Below, piece after piece: positions 18,655 to 26,724 of a stretch of DNA of 64,000 nucleotides. The notes below the pieces were generated by a model. That model was not told where the DNA came from. It was given only the letters and a program-made list of their open reading frames with translations, and searched no databases. Position 1 is the first letter of the stretch, and each line of letters opens with the position of its first letter. Location of the stretch: positions 8,488,001 to 8,552,000 of the forward strand of contig NZ_CP165727.1 in the NCBI RefSeq assembly GCF_041200175.1, written 5' to 3'. This DNA comes from Streptomyces sp. R33 (GTDB taxonomy: Bacteria; Actinomycetota; Actinomycetes; Streptomycetales; Streptomycetaceae). Made by a program: the position numbers and the translations under genes.

Positions 18655-20556
18655 TCAGCGTTTGATGCGGTTGCGGATGGCCAGAGCTGCCAGGCCGAGT
18701 AGGACGGGCTCGGTTAGGCGGGAGGCCATCTCGATGTAGGTGCCGGTGGTGGTCAGGTCCTGGCCGGAGGAGCGGAAGACCACCGAGTTGAGGGTGATGT
18801 TCAGGGCCTTCTCGAGGCGCTTGCCGGTCAATCTGGTCCCAGTGGGATTTTGGGGATCGGCTTTGTCGATCTCGAAGGTGACCTTGCCTCCGCCGCGTGG
18901 CACGATGCCGGTTGCTTCCTGCTTCGGATCGTCTTGCGGGAGGCCGAAGCCCATGAGCAGCACGATGGTGACGAGCATGGCGGCAGCAAGCCAGCCCAGG
19001 GCGCGGGAGGCGCGCAGACCGTAGCCGGACAGCAGCCAGTAGCCGTGCAGCAGTCTGCGTTCAGCGTGGCTGGTGCCGGCGCGGTCGTGGCGGCGCATCT
19101 CCATCTCGCCGTAGTAGAAGTCCCCCGCCCCCGGCTCGTTCTTGCCGTCCTCGAACGCCTTGCGCAGCGCCCGGTACACCGGTGCCAGTTGCGCCGGCCC
19201 GACGTGTCCGGCTCCGGATATCGCCGAGTTCCATCCCTGAGCCGCTGCCGGCCGCCTGGCACGCCAGTGGTGCTCCTCGGCCAGGGTGCGGCGCTGGGTG
19301 AACCGCGGGGGCCAGCGCCGCCACTGTGCGGGCGGGACAGTGCCAAATGAGCAGGCGCCCTCCAGCCGCACCTGGTCTAGATGGACTGTCCCGATGAACA
19401 AGCATTCCGAAAAATCGACATCGGCTAGGACGAGGTGCGCTGCGTCTACCCCTCGCAGCGAGGCGATCCGCACCGTGGCATCCGGAGCGCCGGCAAAGGG
19501 CGGCTCTGCCAGCGACCGTCCGTCTGTGAGCACGAACGGCTTGGCCTCCGAGGCGACCGTGAGGGGGTACTCGAAGACCGCGTGGGAGAAATCTACCGTG
19601 GCGTAGCGCAGGCGGACCTCGGCCGTGGAAGACCAGCGGGTCCGCCGACACTCCAGGCGGCGCGCGGCGAATGAGAGTGTCACCGGTCCGCCGAACACCG
19701 CCCCGGACAGCAACACCGCCCCGGCGCACACTAACGGCCCGAAGACGGCCGCCCTCTCGAAAACCACATGATCGAACCCGGCGTCACCCTGGAAGGTCAC
19801 CGAGTTGAACCGGGCACTGCCTTGGAACGTCGCTGTGCTGAAGGAGGCGCCGTTCCGGAAGGTCACCGCGTCGAACTTGGCGATGCCCTGGAAGGTCGCC
19901 GTGTTGAACAGGGCGTTCTGGAAGGTCGCCAAGATGAACGCGGCCTCGCCGTGAAAGGTCGCCGACCAGAACGTTGCGAGGCCCTCGAAGGTCGCCATGA
20001 CGAAGGTCGCGAGGTCCTGGAAGATCGCCTGAACAAACGTGACGATGCCCTGGGCGGTCACCGAGTCGAACCGCGCGGGACCCTGGAAGGTCACGGAGAC
20101 GAAGGAGGCGCCGTCCTGGAAGGTCGCCGAGCGGAAGGAGGCGCCGTTCCGGAAGGTCGCCGAGTCGAACTTGGCGATGCCCTGGAAGATCGCCGAGTCG
20201 AAGGAGGCGCTGTTCTGAAAGGTCGCCGAGTCGAACCGGGCGCGGCCCTGGAAGGTCGCCGAGTCGAACCGGGCGCGGCCGAGGCAGGGGTGTCCAGTGG
20301 CGGGGTCGCGGAGCGCATCGAGGAGGGCTTCGAGAAGGGATTCGGTGAACGGGGTGCCGCGGTGGTCGATGTCGGCGCCAGGGGTCAGGCCGGCCAGGTA
20401 GGTGTCGCGGTCGGCGTCGGTCAGGTGGGTGAAGCATGCGGTGTGGCCCGGGATGCGGATGCCGCAGCAGCCAATCGGATCTTCAGGACTGGTGCTGTGG
20501 CCGCAGTACGGCCATCTAGGCAGAGCCGGGGACGGTGTGAGGCTCGGGTGCGTCAT
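18655..20556 (-). CDS. pentapeptide-repeat membrane protein (633 aa)
   Basis: After an N-terminal Cys/His segment (WPYCGHSTSPEDPIGCCGI), residues about 95-280 are pentapeptide repeats of the A(K/R/S)F(D/N/x)(S/T)A type forming a right-handed quadrilateral helix. A second repeat block lies around 330-400. A transmembrane helix follows at about 519-538 (LGWLAAAMLVTIVLLMGFG), then a segment VTFEIDKADPQNPTG and a final hydrophobic stretch LLGLAALAIRNRIKR. The function is unknown; such membrane-linked pentapeptide proteins are common in Streptomyces. The gene is intact and monocistronic. Its last 90 codons and downstream flank are duplicated as a fragment at 24344-24613. Confidence 0.85.
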   Translation of the reverse strand: MTHPSLTPSPALPRWPYCGHSTSPEDPIGCCGIRIPGHTACFTHLTDADRDTYLAGLTPGADIDHRGTPFTESLLEALLDALRDPATGHPCLGRARFDSATFQGRARFDSATFQNSASFDSAIFQGIAKFDSATFRNGASFRSATFQDGASFVSVTFQGPARFDSVTAQGIVTFVQAIFQDLATFVMATFEGLATFWSATFHGEAAFILATFQNALFNTATFQGIAKFDAVTFRNGASFSTATFQGSARFNSVTFQGDAGFDHVVFERAAVFGPLVCAGAVLLSGAVFGGPVTLSFAARRLECRRTRWSSTAEVRLRYATVDFSHAVFEYPLTVASEAKPFVLTDGRSLAEPPFAGAPDATVRIASLRGVDAAHLVLADVDFSECLFIGTVHLDQVRLEGACSFGTVPPAQWRRWPPRFTQRRTLAEEHHWRARRPAAAQGWNSAISGAGHVGPAQLAPVYRALRKAFEDGKNEPGAGDFYYGEMEMRRHDRAGTSHAERRLLHGYWLLSGYGLRASRALGWLAAAMLVTIVLLMGFGLPQDDPKQEATGIVPRGGGKVTFEIDKADPQNPTGTRLTGKRLEKALNITLNSVVFRSSGQDLTTTGTYIEMASRLTEPVLLGLAALAIRNRIKR

Positions 20557-21026
20557 ACCTGGAGGACGATCGAGCGCGACCCGTTAGTTGCGCGGACCGC
20601 GCGCCTCGGAGGGGCATCACTGAATCCTTCGGCGTGGCGCTGGAAGACACACTGAAGTGAATCGTGTGCTACTGAAATCTGCCATTGAGACTGAGCACGA
20701 TAGGTGTCGTCATCCTTCCGTCCCGACCTGCCCTTTCGTGAAGCTCTGAGCGCGACATCAGTCGCCGAATTCGCATCGTTCCTGACGTGATCCGCACTCT
20801 TCGCAGGCAAGTTGTCGTCCGGACCGTGCTGCCGGTAGGTGACGCCCACGCCGTGCACGGACACGGCGCGGGTCGGCGCGTTCTTGTACGACGACGGTGT
20901 GGGCGTGGGGGAGCTGGACGGTGCGTTCGTGATCGGGTCCTGGTGTGGGAGAAAGGAGCGTGGGGCGGGATCTTCTCGTTGTGGCGGGCGGCGTTCTCGG
21001 CGTCCGGCAGGGCCGTTGCCCTGGGT
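20557..21026. other. intergenic stretch with inverted copy of a 19-base motif
   Basis: No gene is supported. At 20691-20709 lies CTGAGCACGATAGGTGTCG, whose exact reverse complement is at 24147-24165. A partial ACTGAAATCTgCCAT at 20671-20685 resembles the palindromic repeat at 18.5 and 24.2 kb. These pieces look like remains of the ends of an unidentified mobile element. Confidence 0.5.
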
Positions 21027-22031
21027 TCACATCATGGAGACGACGACCTTGCCGGCCTTCGCGCGGCCATTCTCGACGTACTCCATGGCCTGAAGGGTCT
21101 CGTCGAAGGGGAAGACCCGGTCGACGACGGGGCGGATCTTCCCGGCGTCGATGAGGGGGGTGAGTTCGCGCAGCTGGTTGCCACTGGCCTTCATGAACAG
21201 GAAGGAGTACGTGACACCGAGACGCTTGGCCTGGCGCCGGGTTTTGGCGCTGAGCGCGGCGATGCCCAGGCGGAGCACCAGGTTCGAGCCGAGTTCGCGG
21301 GCGGTGGCCGTGTCGGGCGGGCCCGCCACGGAGATGGCCAGGCCGCCGGGCTTGAGGATGCGCAGGGACTTGGCGAGGTTCTCGCCGCCGAGGGAGTCCA
21401 GGACGAGGTCGTAGCCGGTGAGGAGTTCGGAGAAGTCCTGGGTGCGGTAGTCGATGACCTCGTCCGCGCCGAGGTCCTTGACGAGGTCGACCTTGGCGGT
21501 GCTCGCGGTGGCGGCCACGTGCGCGCCCAGTGCCTTGGCCAGTTGGATGGTGATGGATCCCAGGCCGCCGGCGCCCGCGTGGATGAGGACCTTCTGGCCC
21601 GGCTGGACGTTCGCCCGCTCGACCAGGGCCTGCCAGGCGGTCAGCGCGACCAGGGGGAGGGAGGCGGCCTCGGTCATGGTGAGCGTGGCGGGCTTGGGCG
21701 CCAGGTCGTCCTGGTGGACGGCGAGGAGTTCGGCGAAGGTGCCGATGCGGTCCTTGTCGGGCCGCGCCCAGACCTCGTCGCCCCCCGCGAAGCGGGTGAC
21801 GGACGATCCGACGCGGACGACGGTCCCGGCGAGGTCGTTGCCCAGGACGAGCGGGAGACGGTAGGGCAGGATCTGCTTGAGGTCACCGTCGCGGATCTTC
21901 ATGTCCAGTGGGTTGACACTCGCCGCATCGATCCTGACCAGGACGTCGTCAGCGCCCACCTGGGGATCGGGTATCTCGGCGGCACGCATGTTGGACGCGT
22001 CACCGTACTTCTCGACCATGAAGGCCTTCAT
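21027..22031 (-). CDS. NADP-dependent zinc-independent alcohol dehydrogenase / quinone oxidoreductase (334 aa)
   Basis: This medium-chain dehydrogenase/reductase is of the quinone oxidoreductase type. The N-terminal GroES-like domain includes VLVRIDAASVNPLDMKIRDG and LPLVLGNDLAGTVVRVG; the Rossmann NADPH site is GQKVLIHAGAGGLGSITIQL (about residue 145). The structural zinc cysteines of alcohol dehydrogenases are absent. I chose ATG 22031 over ATG 22037 because GGAG lies six bases upstream of the former. It is the last gene of a minus-strand redox cluster (SDR, aldo/keto reductase remnant, this gene) and may be controlled by the divergent TetR gene at 23.4 kb. The substrate is unknown. Confidence 0.88.
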   Translation of the reverse strand: MKAFMVEKYGDASNMRAAEIPDPQVGADDVLVRIDAASVNPLDMKIRDGDLKQILPYRLPLVLGNDLAGTVVRVGSSVTRFAGGDEVWARPDKDRIGTFAELLAVHQDDLAPKPATLTMTEAASLPLVALTAWQALVERANVQPGQKVLIHAGAGGLGSITIQLAKALGAHVAATASTAKVDLVKDLGADEVIDYRTQDFSELLTGYDLVLDSLGGENLAKSLRILKPGGLAISVAGPPDTATARELGSNLVLRLGIAALSAKTRRQAKRLGVTYSFLFMKASGNQLRELTPLIDAGKIRPVVDRVFPFDETLQAMEYVENGRAKAGKVVVSMM

Positions 22032-22203
22032 CGTCATCTCCGTTCGTGTGGTCTCCCGTCCAAGCGGGAGGGGTGTTCTGTCCGTGAGGGGTTTGTCTCG
22101 TTACGAGACAGTTTGTCGTGTCTTCTGGTCCGCGCGCTCCGCGTCGGCACGGCAAGTGGCCAGTGCCTGCGCGGAGAGCCCTGCGGCGGCCGTGTTTCCG
22201 GGC

Positions 22204-22542
22204 TCAGGCCACCGGCACGACCGGGGCGATGACGCTGCCCGCGTCGCCGCCCTGGAGGCGGCCCAGTGAGCCCGCGACGCCCTCGTGCGGTACGCCGAGC
22301 GGCATGGCGCTGACCTTGTCGAGGCGCGCGTACTGCTCGTCGGTGAGCTGGACGTCGAGGGCTGCGAGGTAGCTGTCGGCGCTGTCGAGGAAGGTGCCGC
22401 CGGCCTCGGCGAACCGGTCGAAGATCCGGCGGGCCTCGTCGGGCTCGGCGCCGGCGCCCCAGCCGGTGCCGAAGTTCGCGGTGCCGAGCGCGTACTCGGA
22501 GACGCGCAGTCCGGTCTTGCGGCCGAAGGCCATGTAACGCAT
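22204..22542 (-). pseudogene. aldo/keto reductase with internal deletion
   Basis: The 112-codon frame joins the start of an aldo/keto reductase (MRYMAFGRKTGLRVSEYALG up to GGTFLDSADSY, the conserved DxADxY region) directly to its C-terminus (ALDVQLTDEQYARLDKVSAM to GSVIAPVVPVA). About 200 middle residues, including the catalytic Lys/His and most of the barrel, are gone, yet the frame stayed open. The start follows AAGGA. It lies between the SDR and quinone oxidoreductase genes in the same direction. Confidence 0.85.
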
Positions 22543-22602
22543 GAGAAGTCCTTGCGCAAGGGGGCCTGGAAAGCCGTCCTGCCGTGGTGGAGGGGGTGAG
22601 CG

Positions 22603-23295
22603 TCAGCCCGCGTTCGGCTGGGGCGCCGCGGACAGGCTCTGCTTGACGTACCGGCTGGTCTCGTCGGCGAGGATCTCGGGCAGGCCGGTCTCGATGCCGT
22701 AAAGGGCCTGGGCCGCGACGTCGGCGGCGGCGACCTTCTGATCGGCGGGCACGCCGGCGGCCATGTCGGTGTCCATGTAGCCGACGTGCAGCGCCGAGAC
22801 GGTGATCCCGCGGGGCGCCAGTTCCTCGCGACTCGCGTCGCTCAGCGCCCAGGCGGCGGCCTTGGAAGCCGCGTAGGAGCCGAGGCCTGCCGGGTGGAAC
22901 CAGGACAGGGCGGACAGGACGTTGAGTACGGCGCCGCCGCCGTTGCCCTCGATGACAGGAGCGAAGGCCCGTGTGGCGACGAGCGGGCCGAAGAAGTTGG
23001 TCTCCATCTCGCGACGTACCTCGTCCAGGTCGCCGCCGACCAACGTCGCGCCGGTGGAGACGCCCGCGTTGTTGATCAGAAGCGTCGCGTCCGACGCGAT
23101 GCGGGCGGCCTCCCGTATCGACTCCTGGTCCGTCACGTCGAGGCGCAGTGGGCGGACGCCCGGCAGGTCGACCGTCTCGGGACGGCGGGCCGCCGCGTAG
23201 ACCTTGGCGCCATGCTCCACGAGCTGGGCGGCCAGGTGCCGCCCGAGGCCCCGGTTGGCGCCGGTGACCACCGCGACCGCGTTCTTGAGTTCCAT
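22603..23295 (-). CDS. short-chain dehydrogenase/reductase (230 aa)
   Basis: This is a classical SDR: NAD(P)-binding VVTGANRGLGRHLA (residues 9-22), the NNAG motif (LLINNAGVST), a catalytic Ser in LNVLSALSWF, and YAASK with the catalytic Tyr and Lys. ATG 23295 follows AGGAG by five bases. It is the first gene of a minus-strand cluster. The promoter lies in the 115-bp gap to a divergent TetR gene, where a perfect palindrome overlaps the likely start region. It is probably induced when the TetR protein binds its ligand. The substrate is unknown. Confidence 0.9.
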   Translation of the reverse strand: MELKNAVAVVTGANRGLGRHLAAQLVEHGAKVYAAARRPETVDLPGVRPLRLDVTDQESIREAARIASDATLLINNAGVSTGATLVGGDLDEVRREMETNFFGPLVATRAFAPVIEGNGGGAVLNVLSALSWFHPAGLGSYAASKAAAWALSDASREELAPRGITVSALHVGYMDTDMAAGVPADQKVAAADVAAQALYGIETGLPEILADETSRYVKQSLSAAPQPNAG

Positions 23296-23339
23296 GCTCG
23301 CTCCTGTCCTTCGCAGGTGCCGTCGGAGCACCCGCGTCA

Positions 23340-23363
23340 TTTAGATTGCAAGCACAATCTAAA
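23340..23363. promoter_or_regulatory. TetR-type operator palindrome
   Basis: A perfect inverted repeat, TTTAGATTG, six bases, then CAATCTAAA, sits in the gap between divergent SDR and TetR genes, 45 bases upstream of the SDR start and 48 upstream of the TetR start. Its size and position suit a TetR dimer controlling both genes. A TATGAT at 23372-23377 could be the -10 box of the regulator. Confidence 0.8.
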
Positions 23364-23410
23364 CACAGGGCTATGATAGATGCCAGTCGACATCCAAACG
23401 GGAGGTGGCC

Positions 23411-24004
23411 ATGGGCCGCGTATCGCAGGCGCAGGCGGAGGAAAATCGCAGGCGGGTGGTGGACACCGCGTCGCGGCTGTTCCGGGAGCAGGGCACCCAC
23501 GTCAGCGTCGCCGATCTCATGAAGGCGGCCGGCCTCACCCACGGCGCCTTCTACAAGCAGTTCGCCTCCAAGGAAGCGCTCGTCGATGAGGTCACCGCCC
23601 ACGCCTTCGATGAGATCGCACGGCGCAATGTGGCCGGGCTCGAGCAGCACGACGGGCAGCGGGATGCCGCTCAGCGGGCCCTGATCGACGCCTACCTCTC
23701 CGTCGAACACCGTGACAACGCGGCGGACGGCTGCCCGGTCGCGGCTCTCGCCACCGATATCGCGCGCGGACCCGAAGGCCGCGAGGCGCGCCGTACCTAC
23801 GCGGAGGGCGTGGCCGACTTCGCCGCGTTTCTCGCCCCCGCCGAGGCCGTCGCGGACGGCGAGGGCGTCGGGGGCGGCGAGGGCGGCCTCGCCCGGCTGT
23901 GCACCCTGGTCGGTGCTCTGGTCCTGTCCCGGGCCACCCAGGGCTCCCCGCTCTCCGAGGAGATCCTCGCCGCCGCGCACGCGGCCCTGACGGAAGCCGA
24001 CTGA
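23411..24004 (+). CDS. TetR/AcrR-family regulator (197 aa)
   Basis: The N-terminal DNA-binding domain contains RRRVVDTASRLFREQGT, then VADLMKAAGLTHGAFYKQF, the TetR helix-turn-helix. The ligand domain contains the DGCPVAAL motif found in regulators that control oxidoreductases. ATG 23411 follows GGGAGG by six bases; a GTG six bases upstream is less likely. It is divergent from the SDR gene, with the palindrome at 23340-23363 as its probable operator. It probably represses itself and the redox cluster. Confidence 0.88.
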   Translation: MGRVSQAQAEENRRRVVDTASRLFREQGTHVSVADLMKAAGLTHGAFYKQFASKEALVDEVTAHAFDEIARRNVAGLEQHDGQRDAAQRALIDAYLSVEHRDNAADGCPVAALATDIARGPEGREARRTYAEGVADFAAFLAPAEAVADGEGVGGGEGGLARLCTLVGALVLSRATQGSPLSEEILAAAHAALTEAD

Positions 24005-24146
24005 CCGGGGGCCCGGCATCGGGCGCCGCGCGGCGTGTGTGCACCGGCCGCACCCGCGAGGTGACGCGGGGTCCGAGGCTTCCGTGCTCGCGGCCTGATC
24101 GGTCTGGCGTAGTTCCGTGCTCCCTACGGCAGTTGTCGTGCAAATG

Positions 24147-24260
24147 CGACACCTATCGTGCTCAGGCTCAGCCATGCGACCCGACAACGTATGTCGGGCC
24201 GCACGGAAGATTTCACTGGGCGGGACTGCGACCTGAGCACTGAAATCTTCCGTGCGGTGG
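24147..24260. repeat. palindromic repeat element, copy 2, with 19-base motif
   Basis: A perfect 15-bp inverted repeat, GCACGGAAGATTTCA (24201-24215) and its complement (24241-24255), forms a strong hairpin with a 25-base loop. The adjacent 24147-24165 is the reverse complement of the 19-base motif at 20691-20709. The block matches copy 1 at 18480-18570 and is again followed by a pentapeptide-gene 3' end on the minus strand. Confidence 0.7.
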
Positions 24261-24343
24261 CTCATGGCCGTTCGCGCGCACCGGCTGTTTCAGTGCCCGG
24301 TGGCTGCGACGTTCTGCTGGCCCCTGGAGGTGGGGGTACTGGG

Positions 24344-24613
24344 TCAGCGTTTGACGCGGTTACGGACGGCCAGCACCGCCAAGCCCAGAAGGATGGGCTC
24401 CGTCACGCGGGACGCCGTCTCGATGTAGGGCCGGTGGTGGTCAGATCCTCACCGCTGGACCGGAACACCACCGAGTTGAGCGTGACGTTCAGGGCCTTCT
24501 CGAAGCGCTCGCCGGTGAACCGGTTCTCGGTGGGGTTCTGCGGGTCTGTCTTGGCAATCTCGAAGGTGGCCTTGCCCCCGCGGGGCGGCACGGTCCCGGT
24601 CGCTTCCTGCTGG
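24344..24613 (-). pseudogene. pentapeptide-repeat protein, C-terminal fragment
   Basis: The minus strand repeats the end of the gene at 18655: KATFEIAKTDPQNPTENRFTGE, then ALNVTLNSVVFRSSGEDLTTTG. After a frameshift near 24427 it continues YIETASRVTEPILLGLAVLAVRNRVKR to a stop at 24344. The repeat domain is missing. Differences from 18655-18920 are numerous, so the copy is old or came from a paralogue. Confidence 0.8.
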
Positions 24614-25379
24614 CGCTGATCAGCTCTGGTTCGGCGGCGTCTTGGCGCCGCGCCTGCGGACGAGCACCGACCGTACCGGGCGGATGGCCGGGATCTACGG
24701 CCGGCGCCGCCTGCAGACCAAACGCCTCGCCTTGGTCCGCGCCACGCGGGCCGCCCGGCCGGTCTCCGAACACCTTGCCGTACCGGGACGGCTGCCGCTG
24801 TTCGTCATGGACCGGGACTGGTCCGCCTTCCTCGCCAGGCCGATGCCCGCACTCACCCCGGCCGCCACCCGCCTCGTGGACGCCCGCTCATGCCACTGCC
24901 GCAGACCAGAGCGAAAGTCGGCGTCAACCGCAGCTCGTACTGCCAAGGCAGCATTCAGCGGTTGCGCATGGGCCGGATCGCCCGGGGCTTCTTCAAGCCT
25001 GGCCAACTACTCCCGATTAACAGCAACTACCCTGGCCCGAAGATCACCAGCGCCGGTTCGGCGTAAAGCGCCTCTGCGACATTCGGGGTGTCCCGCCGGT
25101 TCACAGCCGATGCGCCCACCGCGCTCCGAACGCCAAGCCTGGGGTGAGCCGGCGAAACCGCAGATGGATCTCGCCGGCCCGATCCACTGGCTGTTGCTCA
25201 CTGTAAACGCCGGATCGGACACGGCACGCTGAAATGTGCCATGCAAGATCCAAACGCGCGCCGCGCAGAACGCGACGCCGAAGGTGTAGGGGGTTCCCTC
25301 ATGCTTCGGCCGGTCCGACACGGAACGCTGATCAGTGCAATTGGCTGCCGTGGCGGCGAACCGAACAGAAGGACCACCC
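24614..25379. other. 766-bp stretch without a secure gene
   Basis: No family is recognised. On the plus strand a 58-codon frame from ATG 24890 to 25066 (starting MPLPQTRAKVGVNRSSY) is open but has no ribosome site. Near-identical short strings, GGACACGGCACGCTGA at 25217 and CGACACGGAACGCTGA at 25317, lie about 100 bases apart. Confidence 0.25.
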
Positions 25380-26702
25380 ATGAGACGTCTCTCCGTAATC
25401 CGCAACACCGGACGCGCAGTGCTCGCGCCGGGAATCGTCGCGGCGCTGCTCACGGGCGGCGTCGCGCATGCCACGGATGTCGAACCGAAGCCGGCCGGCA
25501 CGGCGCCGATCGGCAACGCCGCCAGCGGGCCGTCGATCTCCGCCGACGGCCGCTACGTGGCTTTCTCTTCGCCGGCAAGGGATCTGGTGGCTGGCGACAC
25601 CAACCGGGCGGACGACGTGTTCGTGCGCGACCGACAGACCGGCGCCATCACCAGGGTCAGCGTCGACTCAGCGGGCAACCAGGCCAACAACGTGAGCCGG
25701 AATCCGTCGATCTCCGCCGAGGGTCGCTACGTCGCGTTCGAGTCCTACGCGACGAACCTCGTGGCCGGTGACACCAACCGCTACCGCGACATCTTCGTGC
25801 ACGACCTGCAGACCGGTGAGACGACCAGGGTCAGCGCCGGAAGCCACGGCGAGGAGAGCGACAGCGAGAGTTCCCATCCGTCGATCTCCGCCGACGGCCG
25901 GTTCGTCGCGTTCGACTCACCCGCGTCGAACCTGGTGTTCGGCGACACCAACGACATGCACGACGTCTTCGTGCGCGACAGGCAGACCGGTGAGACCACC
26001 AGGGCCAGCGTCGATTCGAACGTTCGCCAGGGCGACGGCATCAGCCAACTGCCGTCGATTTCGGCAGACGGGCGCTACGTCGCCTTCTCCTCCGGGGCGA
26101 AGACACTGTCCCTGTTCCCCGACACCAACCGCGCGGACGACGTGTTCGTGCACGATCAGCTGACCGGGTACACCGACCGGATCAGCGTCGGTCCCGACGG
26201 CAACGAAGGCAATTCCGCCAGTCGCACGGCGAGCATCTCGGCCGACGGCCGCTTCGTCGCGTTCGAATCCACGGCGTCGAATCTGGTGGCGGGCGACACC
26301 GGTGGTCCGTACGACACCGACATCTTCCTGTACGACCGGGTCACCCGGACGACGACGCAGGTGAACCTCGGTCCCGATGGCCTGAGCGACGGCAGGACCC
26401 CCGGCCAGGAGCGGACCACGCTCTCCGCCGACGGCCGCTACATCGCGTTCGTGTCCGGCGAGGACAAGCTGGTGACCGGCGACTCCAACTCAAGCTGGGA
26501 CGTGTACGTGCGAGACCGGGTGACCGCCACCACGACCAGGGTCAGCGTCGCCAATGACGGCTCCCAGAGCGATGGGTACAGCTACAGCCCCTCGATTTCG
26601 GCCGACGGCCACCACGTCGCTTTCACGACCAGCGCGACGAACCTGGGCGGTGACGGCACCAGCCGGAAGTTCAACCTGTACGTACGCGGCCTCGGCAACT
26701 GA
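25380..26702 (+). CDS. secreted PD40/WD40-like beta-propeller protein (440 aa)
   Basis: A signal peptide (MRRLSVIRNTGRAVLAPGIV, cleavage near residue 32) precedes about seven repeats of roughly 55-60 residues. Each is built on PSISADGRYVAFSS, DTNRxDDVFVRDRQTG and TTRVSV, the TolB/PD40 blade pattern, so the protein is a beta-propeller. No enzyme domain is attached. It probably binds a ligand or partner outside the cell. AGAAGGA lies upstream of ATG 25380. The gene converges on the LAL regulator at 26725 with a 22-bp gap. Confidence 0.85.
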   Translation: MRRLSVIRNTGRAVLAPGIVAALLTGGVAHATDVEPKPAGTAPIGNAASGPSISADGRYVAFSSPARDLVAGDTNRADDVFVRDRQTGAITRVSVDSAGNQANNVSRNPSISAEGRYVAFESYATNLVAGDTNRYRDIFVHDLQTGETTRVSAGSHGEESDSESSHPSISADGRFVAFDSPASNLVFGDTNDMHDVFVRDRQTGETTRASVDSNVRQGDGISQLPSISADGRYVAFSSGAKTLSLFPDTNRADDVFVHDQLTGYTDRISVGPDGNEGNSASRTASISADGRFVAFESTASNLVAGDTGGPYDTDIFLYDRVTRTTTQVNLGPDGLSDGRTPGQERTTLSADGRYIAFVSGEDKLVTGDSNSSWDVYVRDRVTATTTRVSVANDGSQSDGYSYSPSISADGHHVAFTTSATNLGGDGTSRKFNLYVRGLGN

Positions 26703-26724
26703 GTTGTTGGCTGCCGCGGCGTCC

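Noticed and set aside
19768..20655. Repetitive E/G/R-rich plus-strand frame opposite the pentapeptide repeats
   Set aside because: Its repeats only reflect the antisense of the pentapeptide repeat codons.
20787..22232. 481-codon plus-strand frame over the quinone oxidoreductase
   Set aside because: Antisense shadow of a clear oxidoreductase; no ribosome site and no domain.
23296..23410. CRISPR or tandem repeat array anywhere in the window
   Set aside because: The only regularly spaced repeats are operator pairs and protein-coding repeats; no array of repeats and unique spacers was found.
22034..24265. 743-codon minus-strand frame spanning the redox cluster and TetR gene
   Set aside because: It runs in the wrong frame through two well-supported genes and antisense to TetR; the sequence is low-complexity arginine-rich.
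24890..25066. 58-codon frame as a gene
   Set aside because: No ribosome site, no recognisable family and unremarkable composition; kept only as a note in the gap entry.
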